Below, in pieces: positions 36,012 to 45,617 of a stretch of 64,000 bases of DNA. The first letter of the stretch is position 1. Each line of letters opens with the position of its first letter. The stretch comes from Rhizoctonia solani (taxonomy: Eukaryota; Basidiomycota; Agaricomycetes; Cantharellales; Ceratobasidiaceae): contig NC_057371.1 of the NCBI RefSeq assembly GCF_016906535.1, positions 558,001 to 622,000 on the forward strand, read 5' to 3'. Both the position numbers and the translations under genes were made by a program. The notes beneath the pieces were generated by a model. That model did no database searches and was not told where the DNA came from. It worked only from the letters and a program-made list of their open reading frames with translations.

Positions 36012-36782
36012 TATCCCTCCTTGAAAAAGTAGGAGCTGTATGTTAAATAACTCAATGGCGCAGCTTGTGACTATTTTTATGACTCGTTGAAACTGTATTT
36101 TTTTTTTGTTTTCTACACGTTTAATTTGTGCTTCGAGCCACTAGAAATGCTAGGCCAATATCCTGTTCAATTCCTCGCGCTCGTTTTCTGTATCTACTGG
36201 GTCGGGTATATACATATCAACTAACTCACTGTTTTCTCTGGGGTTCTCCAGAGTTCTCCAATTGGGTTACTTAACTCCAGGGCGCTCCATAGATATCCAT
36301 AGATCTCCAGAGCACTCTGGAGTTAAGTAATACATTTTGGAGAAACAGGTGATTTCGTTGAGATGTCAGCGGGCCATTGCACCACGTGAGGACAGCCGTA
36401 AAATTCTCACCAACGCCGCACCAGACCTAAACCTCTCCACCCTCTTCGGTTCTACCAAAAGACTGGCACAAGGGGGGGCGCAAGATTACAGGCGGGTGGT
36501 AATGTGCCAGTTACCTCAGGTTACAGGACGATTACCAATAAGCTACCCTTGGATCACGAATGGCTCCGTGATGTGTAGTAATCATACAGTGTAAAACGAC
36601 ATTACAGGAAGATTACATGCATGACACGTGACCGTTCTACCAGGAGCTCGCGCTCCTATTCATTTCCCCTATTTGTGCATTGCATTCCTAACTACATCAA
36701 CAAATCAACGCTCTTTGTTTCTCGCTGTATAATATAACGCTATAACTACTATTATTTACTACATATCGATCAGTCCTCGTTG
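36012..36782. other. Intergenic with a perfect inverted repeat
   Basis: Contains the hairpin at 36267-36330 flanked by CTCCAGAG-type short repeats, then a region rich in GATTACA-like words (36490-36620) without coding signal. Confidence 0.5.
36267..36330. repeat. Perfect 14-bp inverted repeat, 36-nt loop
   Basis: TTACTTAACTCCAG at 36267-36280 and its exact reverse complement at 36317-36330. The loop holds two TCCATAGAT copies and a CTCCAGAG that also occurs just outside at about 36247. It could be a miniature transposable element remnant or a structured 3' UTR. Confidence 0.75.
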
Positions 36783-37253
36783 ATGCCAAGTGCCGGAACC
36801 ACGAATCCGTCGCCTCATGCAGCAGCACGGCGGGCCACGGCTGACGATATTCAAGAGTTACAAACCAAGTATACACTTCTTGAGAGCTCGGTTCAAGATC
36901 TCGAAGAAGCCTACGCAGCAAATAGGCAACTTCGCTCCAAGGTTGTACACTTAGAAGCTCAGCTAAGCACGCTCGGAGATACGGTACAAAGCTTACTAGA
37001 ATTCAAATCCCGAGCGACAAAGTTGCTACAAGTCCTAGTGTCCAATCATGGTGTTGATGAACTAAAAGCCCAAGTTTTGTCTCTGGCGTTACAGTCTAAC
37101 GACCCAAACACGTTTCTGAAGTCTGTTGTGGATGGAGAAAATCCATTAGATGAAACCGACCGGAACGGAGGAAATGCGCTATTACCGTTGGGGAGTACGC
37201 ACACAGATACCGAGATGAATCCAGAACAACTTCAGCTTCAACTTCGAGATTGA
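36783..37253 (+). CDS. Coiled-coil hypothetical protein
   Basis: A 156-residue frame starting MPSAGTTNPSPHAAARRATA, with a heptad-like coiled coil (IQELQTKYTLLESSVQDLEE, then LRSKVVHLEAQLSTLGDTVQ) over residues 20-80 and an acidic C-terminus ending QLQLQLRD. No signal peptide. A GTGAGT donor-like site lies just after the stop and an acceptor-like CTTAG near 37314, so further exons may exist. It may belong to a mobile element of unknown class, given the repeated GATTACA-like words on both sides; that is speculation. Confidence 0.5.
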   Translation: MPSAGTTNPSPHAAARRATADDIQELQTKYTLLESSVQDLEEAYAANRQLRSKVVHLEAQLSTLGDTVQSLLEFKSRATKLLQVLVSNHGVDELKAQVLSLALQSNDPNTFLKSVVDGENPLDETDRNGGNALLPLGSTHTDTEMNPEQLQLQLRD

Positions 37254-38017
37254 CAACCGATGAAAGTGAGTAAAACAGATTATAGTTCAAGTTTTAGCAC
37301 TCAACTATCCTTAGACTGTTTGCACGAAGGTGTTATTGCACCTGTTTGGGGCGATTAAGGAACTGAAGCCAGAGCTTATACTGTATCCTCATGGACGACT
37401 TTATTAGAGATGTATATGATTGGATGGCACTGGAAGCGTTATAGTACTCACGGACGACATCAACGGGCTGAAGTGTACCAGACACAGTCGTCAAAAGGGC
37501 CGAAAAAGCGAGTAATTGTACGGACTAATTCAAGATCTTGTGGCGAGCTTCAAGATCAAATGATAATTTTCCTTCTCACGCTATTCCCATTTGTCTGCTG
37601 TAACTACACTGTAATATCTAAGTAATGATAGATTATATGCGCATGACAAGAATCTGTGATTTCCGGCCTGTGATCTCCACGTAATCGTCCCGTGATCTTG
37701 AGTCACGGGCAGATTACAGCGGACCTGTGATCTTTAACTTCCCCTTGTGTGGAGGCGGTGGCGAAATTCATACTTCACTCTGGAATCGGACTTTATAGTT
37801 AACCTCGTGTGACCGCCTTTTGACCCTCCCTGCCTATCAGCAACGCCATCAGGCGTCCTTTTCTATGTTCTTCTCGTTTGTCTTGCGTTTCCTTTCTCTG
37901 TTCCCTCTCTTCTCTCGTGCCGTTACTGTGTGGTCGACTGGGGATGCGTTGTGTAATGGTGTCGTATGTATCATCACGAGCGGTTTGCCTTGTTTGCATG
38001 TAGCTCCTGTTCTCCGT
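37254..38017. other. Intergenic up to the retrotransposon
   Basis: Short frames (37410-37625) without motif. The last four bases before the element, CCGT at 38014-38017, are one copy of the target-site duplication. Confidence 0.5.
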
Positions 38018-38131
38018 TGGAGACGGGCGTACGAGGTGGTGGAAAGAGATGTATATCCGCCTATGCGGGCACGTGTTATATACATGCAGTACACGCGGTC
38101 AGGGGCATACCCCCGTGCCTCCCCTACTACA
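38018..38131 (-). repeat. 3' LTR (114 bp)
   Basis: Plus-strand TGGAGACGGG...CTACTACA. Identical to the other LTR except for two transitions near the TGGAG end. Confidence 0.92.
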
Positions 38132-38288
38132 GGTGCCCCCCCACATACCCACGGCCGCCCTCGGACGAGACCGATGTATCTACAACCAGTCTAATATTTT
38201 ACATTCAGCTTTAAATAGTGAAACCGACAAGACTAAACAAAAACCGTAAGGGAAAGGGAAAAATGGGAAACTAGATCGGGACTTTTTT

Positions 38289-41200
38289 TTAGAAGTCTTT
38301 GTGGCTCCCAGGAAACAGCGGCTCAGGTTCCTCGGGGGCCAGTCGGTCCGCCTTGTGCAGTGTGCTCTTGGGTTCAGGCGTGTATGGTCTCAGGTAACGC
38401 GCGTGTGTGCTGAGGGACACGATGTTTCCTTCGAGGTCTTCTAAGACGTATGAGGCGTTGCGTCTCTCGCGTATACGAAGTGGGTTGGACCAACGTTGCG
38501 CCAGTTTTCGCTCGTTACTGTGGGTATTGTCCCAGCGCGGGTCGTACTTCTGGACTAGGTCCCCTGGCTCTGCTAGTAACGGCTTGATTTTCGAGTCGAA
38601 GGCATGTTTGCGGGCTCGGGCGTGTGCTAAGGCTCGTTCTGCTCCATCTTGGCGTAGTGCGTATGAAAGGGCCATATTGACGTCGACTGGGGGTGTCTGT
38701 TCGTTACCGAGCGGCGCGTAGTGTTGTCGAATGTGGGCCCCAGTTTTGTAGTTGCGGTCGGCTGTCAGGACACCTGTTAAGAGCTCGCGGGGGGAGTATC
38801 CGAGGGATGGGAGTATGCGGTCATTCATGTCTCGAATGGCTTTTTGCAGGAATTTTGGCCATGATCGAGTGGGGGGTGATGGCGGACGGTTCGGGTCTCC
38901 GGGGCTTTTCCCAAGGTCTTCAGCGCAGGAGGTTCGGAGTCAACCAATTAGGATTCGGTTTGCGTCTTCGATGAGACCATTGACCCAGGGTGAGTGGGGT
39001 GGTGAGTGGATGATCGAGACGCCTTGGTTATCTGCCCATTCGTTGACTTTGTGGCAGTCGAAGTGCGACCCGTTGTCTGACATAAAGCTTCCTGGGATCA
39101 TAAACGCGTCGCATAGTTTGTCTAGGCATTTGACTGTGAATGCTCCTGTTCCTGCGTCCCGTGTGGCGAAGCCAAAGGTGAATCGGCTATATACGTCGAT
39201 GACTAGCAAGACTGTTTTGAATCCTCCAGTACCGGTAGGTAGTGACAAGTAATCGCCGCAGATGAGGTCGAATGGTCGAGCGCGTGTAATGGGTGCTAAA
39301 AGGGCGTTCATAAGCTTTGGGCCAAAATTTCAACATCTTGGGCAAGTTGTAACGGCTGTAATGACGTCCGATCGCATATTCGGCCAAAAGTATTTGTCTT
39401 GCAGGGTCAGGATTGTTAGGTCCCTCCCGAAGTGCCCTGTTGCTTCGTGCGTGGCCCGTGCTAATGCTGCTCCCTCCTTCTTCGGTATGCATTCTACTCG
39501 TGGTGCTCTAGTCGACCCCTTGCCTGCTACTCGCCACAATTTTCCTTCTGCAACTTCAAATCCAACCGCTCGGTGCGCGGCTCGCTTCTGTGCCCTCTCG
39601 ATGTTTGCCGGTGTCAAATCTTCTCCGTCCGCTGCCCCTAGGACCAGGTACCGCACGATGTCTCCGAAGTATTCGTCCCCATCAAACTTCTTCAGCGTCT
39701 CTCCTGCCTCCGTATCTTCCATTACATATTGGACTTCTACTAATAGTCCTTTGTGTGCTTCCCAATCCGGATCTACTGTTTCCTCTCGTCCGTTCCCTTC
39801 TTCCGAGTCCTCTCGATACTGCCACATCCGACTGAGTCCATCGCAGACCGGGTTCTCTGCTCCGGGTCGGTGTCTAACTGCCACGATTCGGTGTGCTACT
39901 ATTGTATTTCTCCATCTTTCATGCGTTGAACTAATCTTTTTATTTCCTAATAGGTCCGCTAGTGCTTTGCAGTCGGTTTCGACTTCGATGTCCTGTGCGG
40001 CGATGATTTGTGCAAAGGAATCAAACGCAAACTTGAGTGCTGCGAATTCGAGTAAAAACGGTGCGTATTTTTCTTTGGTTTGCGATGTTCTTTTTGATGC
40101 GAACGCAATCGGGTATGATATTTTCTTTGTTGTTCCACTCCTCGTATCCTCCTCGTCCCATTCCTGCGACAGCATCGCCCCAAATCCGTACTTTGACCCG
40201 TCCGTAGTGATTCTAAAGCTCCGCCCGTCGTATTCTGGTGCTCGTAGGACTGGGTTTGTTGTTAAGATGAGTTTAAGTTCGATAAATGCTTTCTTTGCTT
40301 CGTCTGTTAATTCCACTTTTGCGTTTTCTAATGCTCGTTTGTATTCCCCTTTGACCGATCTCCCGTCTGCTCTCTTCTTTACTTTTACTGTTTGTACCAG
40401 GTCCGACAGTGGCTGCGCAATTCGTGCGTAATCCTTAATCTTTGCTCGGAACGCGCCTGTGATCCCCAGGAACCCCATTACTTCTAGGACTGACGTTGGC
40501 TCCGGCCATTCCAGTATAGCCTGTACTTTTCTCCTGTCCGGCTCAATCCCTCTTTCCGAAACCTTGGCTCCCGCAAATACCGCTTCCTCCATGAACAGGT
40601 GTGTTTTTGCCGGTGCAATTGACAGCCCTCTCACTCTGCATCTATCCAACAGCCTTCCTAACTTGCTCAATCCTTCGTCAAAGTTGTTGAACGCTAGGCA
40701 AATATTGTCCATCCACACCTCCGCTCCATCCCCAAGCAAGTCGTACAAGGCGTCTGCAAGCATTTTGCAAAACGCGGTTGGGGCTCCTGTTAAGCCAAAG
40801 GGCATACGAAGGTAGACGTAATGCCCTCTTCCTTCGACATAAAATCCGGTGTACTTGATGCTTGACTCCTCCATTGGTAGTGCGTTGAATCCTGAGGCAA
40901 AGTCTATGGTACAGACGCGCTTGTACCCTGCAACATTCTGCTGCTTTGCCGCCAGGTCACCCATGGGAAATGCTGGTATCTGGGTAACTTCGTTGACCTT
41001 GGCAAAGTTGTGGACTAGCCGGAATTTTTCCTCTCTCTTGGTGGGGGCCGTTGGCAGTGGTGTTGGACTTGGGTATTGTACCGGGATTCCTACTTCTTTG
41101 CAGGCTCTGTTGGCTAACATCTGGATGTATTCAAGGGATGGTTCTTTGGCTCCTCCCGGTTTGGGGACTACATTGGTGGGTGATACTGCTGCTGGGAAGG

Positions 41201-42530
41201 TGTTTGGTACTCGTTTGATGATATTTGCTGCTTCCATTTTGTCTAACGTTGAATACAGCCAGGTTCTTTGGGCTTGTGAGAGCAGTTTCTGGCCTACCTG
41301 GGTGCGGAATTTTGTTTCAGGTGGGATATTGAGTTTGTGCGAGTGTGTTTTGACTGCCCTTACTTCCAATAGGTCCAGTGCAAAGACGTCTGCGTAGCTT
41401 GCTACCAGTGCTTGGATGCTTGCCTTCTGGCTTTCCAAAAGGTTGTTGCCAACAACTACTTGGTTTTGGATTTTTGCCACTTGTTCCGCTGCAAATGGGT
41501 TTGTCTGTTGCTGGGATTGGTTGACGGGTATGTGCGCGTTGTGTACCTTGTTGATGTTCAGTATTTCCAATTCTTTTTCTAGTGCTAGTGCTTCTGCTCT
41601 TTCTTGTCGGGCTAGAGCTCGTTTTGCCCTTGCTACTGCTTCGTCAAGCTTTGCCTCTGGGGTTTCCTGACCGCCTCCTCCTGGTCCTGTCTCCCGCATC
41701 CCAACCTCCGCCTCCAGTAGCTCCACTTGGGTCTTGGATACCCAATATCGGCTCCCTTTTGCTGCCAGCCTCCTGCTCTGTCTACGCCCTTGTTCCTTCT
41801 TTGGCTCTTCTTCCTTTAGTTCTACTTTCACCTCCTCCGGTTCTGTCTTCAATTCTTCTGGTTCTTCTGTCTGCTTTTCCGTGAGTGGGTATGCGTTGGG
41901 GATGGGCCTCAGACCTGGTAAGTGCAGGGTATCGTCAACAAATGATTGCGTTGCCTTGACTTGTGTGAGCCAGGGCTTTCCTAGTAGGACTTCAAATGCC
42001 CCGCCTGAATCAAAGACTTCAAAGTTTGACCGTAACGCCTGTCCTTCTAGCTTGACTTGGCCGGACCATTGTCCCAAGCATTGTGACGCTTTGCCATCTG
42101 CTACTTGAAGCAGAGTTTGGGAGGGTTTCAAGGGGCCTAAGTTACTTTTGTTTGCGGCCCAAAGCGCTGCGTCAAGTACGTTGGCCTGCAATCCTGCGTC
42201 AATAGTGCCTTGGGTTTTGACTGCGTGGTTTTTGTCTGCTGTAAGGTATGTCCATTGCTGAAAAGGGAGTGTGGGCGGCATGTGTGCGTTGTTGGGTAGG
42301 ATCTGTAATACCAGATGATTAATGGATTTGTTTTCTTTTCTGCCGATTTTTGTTTGATTTGTTTCTTTGTCAGGGGAAGCTTGAATATCCAATGTATACA
42401 TTAATTCACAGCCAGATACATTCTTCCCTCGCGGCTTGTGTATGGGCGCGCAGAGGGTTGGGCCAGTAGTGTGCGCGGCATCATCTACTGACCAAGTCCA
42501 TTTCCTGAGTCCAATCCTCCTTGCATGCAT
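38289..42530 (-). pseudogene. Ty3/gypsy pol polyprotein, two in-frame TGA stops
   Basis: One continuous reading frame of about 1,413 codons, broken by TGA at 39330-39332 and 38940-38942. Order: aspartic protease (TIDAGLQANVLDAALWA, LLGKPWL), reverse transcriptase (FRLVHNFAKVNEVTQIPAFP; CTIDFASGFNALPM; YLRMPFGLTGAPTAF; WMDN in place of Y-x-DD), RNase H (FRITTDGSKYGFGAMLSQ, VETDCKALADLL), integrase zinc finger (ATHEATGHFG then CPRC), core catalytic residues in GDYLSL, MSDNGSHFD and NGLIEDANR, and a C-terminal tail ending HKDF. The frame overlaps the end of gag by 46 nt in the -1 frame, as in elements using frameshifting. No chromodomain is evident. Sequence around both stops continues normally, so these are point changes. 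Confidence 0.9.
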
Positions 42531-44140
42531 ACCTCCGCCACCTCCTTGCCAAACTTCTCAACCAGCACTTGGAAAATTTTGGCCTTTGTTGGGCCCGGCT
42601 TTACCGCTCCCAGCTCCTCCTTTGCCCGCTTCCTCCACTCCATCTCCTTCTCTGGCAGGGCTCTCCCGTAGCAGATTTTGCTTGCATGGCTTCCTTTGCC
42701 GCAACGTATACAGGTACTAGCCGATTGACTAAAAGTGCCGGGGGTGAGTGGGAAGTTTTGCATCAAGAGCCAATTGATTGGCAGGTTGCTAACGGCGGCT
42801 TGGTAGAGGTTGTAGCCTGTTGGATTCTTTCCAAATGTTTGGCCCCGGCTTTTGGTGGATTTGGCTGGTGGATTTGGCTGCGTGATTGCCCCTTTGGGCG
42901 TTGCTGCGGATGCCTTGGGTTGAGCCGTTGTCTGGCTTGGGTCTGCCATGTGTGTTGTAGCTCGGGACTGGATTTCAAGAGAGGCTATCCGCTTATTTAA
43001 TTGATTGACCAAGTTGTTTGTAGCTTTCTGTGCTGCCTTGGCTTGAGTGAGTACCAGCACTTGGTCGTACTCAATGCTGATAACATCCTTGCAAAGCTCG
43101 GCAATTGTTTTATATTTGCCAAATTCTTTTGGCAGCAACCCCTTGAGGGTACTTGGGAGGGCCCGGTGCCATGTCCATTCCACCATAAACTTCTCCTTGC
43201 CTACTTTCCCTGCACCCATTTCTGCTGCTAACGCCATGTGTTCCCTTGCCCAGACAACGTAATACGGCTCCGACGCTCTGCCTATCCCCTCTACCCTGGT
43301 CCCTAATTTCTTCTCCTCAATTGCATGCTGGTACCACCGCTCCGTTCTTTCCTTCTGCTTCTCCGCTTCATCCGGCGCTGGCCAGCGCACGCCCAACTCC
43401 TTCACCAGCGCATCCCATGTCCCAATTTTCCCCTCGTCCTCCATTTGTTCCGCCCATTTGGCTGCCAACGAGGGCTCCTCGAGGTGTTCCAGCCACAAGG
43501 CGCGTTGTTGGTTATTGCTAACCTTATATGCGTTGACCGTTTTGCAGAAACGTTTCCTCCACGTGCTCTCTACTTGTTTTACGGTGAGTTCCTTCCCATT
43601 GAATTGGTCCAGATCACGCAGGCGTTCTCGTGCCCAGTGTAGGTTCTGGTCGCTTGCTTCCGCCATTTTGGGTGGTGTTGGGGGCTGGTGTGGTGTGGAA
43701 GAGGTGTGGCGTGGCGGTGCTAGCCCTGTTAGCTGGAGGGCAGGTGCTTGCGAGTTTGGTGGGGTGGGGTAGCTTGCCGGGGGTTGGGGTCGGGGGTTGG
43801 TGGCTGGCGCTCGGTCGTTTTGACTTTGCCACAGGCTTGTCGAGGGTGGTGGTGGTACTGCAGTTGCTTCGGAGTCTGATCGCCCTCTGCTTGGGGGCCT
43901 AGATGTCTCAATGTCCAAAAGGCTAATTGTTGAGAACGGGGAACTGTTGGGGCTTGGGGCTTGTTGGCTTCGTATGCGGCGTCTGGTGTCGTCGTCTAAC
44001 GGTTGGCACAATTCTTCTTCCTCGGGGGTAACTTCTTCCTTGGGTGAGCTGTACTCCGTGTCTGAGACTTTGTCAATATTGGTTCTTGGGCTATCCTCGG
44101 CCCGACGGGCTGCCTCTTGTTGAGCGCGTGTCCTCGGAAT
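42485..44140 (-). pseudogene. Ty3/gypsy gag, start codon not ATG
   Basis: Capsid-nucleocapsid protein of the retrotransposon. The frame runs from about 44140 (ATT-CCG-AGG, where related elements would have ATG) to 42485. Proline-rich N-terminal part, capsid-like region (DLDQFNGKELTVKQVESTWR, WYQHAIEEKKLGTRVEGIGR), and a CCHC zinc knuckle CIRCGKGSHASKIC near 42670-42715. The first in-frame ATG is at 43666 (MAEASDQNLHWARERLRDLD); if used, the protein lacks about 158 residues. Ends in the overlap with pol. Confidence 0.85.
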
Positions 44141-44225
44141 TTTGTAGATAGGTAGTGAATATAGTGCTTAGGTAGCGCGCAAGCGGTGGGCGCGTAGAGG
44201 TGTGAATCCTCCCTTGTCACCACGG

Positions 44226-44339
44226 TGGAGATGGGCGTACAAGGTGGTGGAAAGAGATGTATATCCGCCTATGCGGGCACGTGTTATATACATGCAGTAC
44301 ACGCGGTCAGGGGCATACCCCCGTGCCTCCCCTACTACA
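44226..44339 (-). repeat. 5' LTR (114 bp)
   Basis: Plus-strand TGGAGATGGG...CTACTACA, matching the copy at 38018-38131. A candidate primer-binding site (TGGTGACAAGGGAGG on the minus strand) begins three bases inside. Confidence 0.92.
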
Positions 44340-45617
44340 CCGTAATAGAAGTGTATTCAAAAAAAAAAATTGCACCACGTGATCATGCTTAGGCTTTTTT
44401 GGATCATATTGAACAAGTTGCCAAACCGCTTGCAAACCAAGTCAAACTCGGCGAGGGGCAAGAGAAACCTGATAAACATAAAACTAGAAACAAGACGCGA
44501 AGTGTAAGCAAACAGTAGAAAACTTGGAGGGGCAGGGGCTTAAGATCCAATGTAGCTGCTGTTAGGGCGTTCTGCATGAGGTCATAATAGTGAGGCACCA
44601 CGACCGGCATGAAGTTCCCCACCCCAATTCTCACATCACGCAGTCCTGGGAGCTACCCTAGCGCGCACACATCGTCTGAGCTTTGCCTGAACAAGACCCA
44701 TATTACCTCAGCATCTCTACGGTGCTTCATGGAAAAGATAGCCGGTTTCTGGAGAAATTGCCGGTCACCAATATATATACCAGGAAGCAGTTACCGGGTA
44801 TATTTGTACTATTACCAGGCCTTAATATTGACTGCAGTTTAACAATCTGTCCTCCCGAAAGGGACAGTGGTTGAAAAGGTCTTGTGATGTGCGCCAGCTT
44901 ACTACCGTTTCCGTTTCCGTTTCTGTTTTAGTGCCCCCGCCCCGTCTCATTCTATGTATTTACTATGTATCATGATCACTTAGTACATCAATTTAGCTCG
45001 CATATAGCTAGAATATCCGCAAACATTCAAAGAGGTCTAGTATATAAACCTTGATATTGACTCTAGCGTATCGCAGATCACTAATGTATAGTAGAGCTGG
45101 GACTATATTCGCACATATTTCTTTTTGCACTCAAAAGACTAGTAGCGGGCCGCTGAACCTCAGACATACTATGGCTCTAACAGACCAGACAGATGTCATA
45201 CGGGGATCTTAACTTCAATTATCACAAGTCGAAATTATATTGGGACATTGAGAAGACCCTTGGCTATGCCCAAGTATCCGGACTCCGGAGCAAGAGTTAG
45301 CGAGGTGGCAATCAACGAGTTGTTCCTGGTTCCGTGGAGATATACCACAACCTGATGACAAAGATATATTATACCTAATTAGCTTGTCACAACAACCTGT
45401 CTCAAATATTAATGTATTTGTGTGCGGTATTGTGATGAGCGGTCCGGCTATTGGATCTCCTATCTTCATAGGCATCAGCAGCGTGACCAAAACTAAGTAC
45501 GGCTTAGTGGTATTGGTAAGTCTGAATAACTGTTCGAAGTTTAATTGTTTTACAGTATATAAACCACTGGGTGAGAGGATCATCTAGTTTCCTAGCTCAC
45601 CGACCTTCCGCCTCAAC
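44340..45617. other. Intergenic, no gene seen
   Basis: Starts with the right-hand CCGT duplication, then a poly-A tract at about 44361. Several short frames (for example 45215-45583) without motif. Confidence 0.45.

Larger units (their letters stand above)
38018..44339 (-). mobile_element. Ty3/gypsy LTR retrotransposon, full length, inactivated
   Basis: 6.3 kb element in minus orientation: 5' LTR at 44226-44339, gag, pol (protease, reverse transcriptase, RNase H, integrase) and 3' LTR at 38018-38131. The integrase after RNase H order marks it as Ty3/gypsy. LTRs are only 114 bp, begin TG and end CA, and differ at two transitions. Both flanks carry CCGT (38014-38017 and 44340-44343), a 4-bp target-site duplication. 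A G-run (GTGGGGGGG) beside the 3' LTR may be the polypurine tract. The copy is disabled by two in-frame stops in pol and a changed catalytic motif; the gag start also lacks ATG. Confidence 0.93.

Noticed and set aside
36350..37750. DNA transposon around the coiled-coil gene
   Set aside because: GATTACA-like words occur on both sides, but there are no clear terminal repeats and no transposase motif.
39262..40431. 389-codon plus-strand open frame inside the retrotransposon
   Set aside because: It lies antisense to the conserved RT-RNase H-integrase frame and has no motif; the minus-strand reading explains the region.
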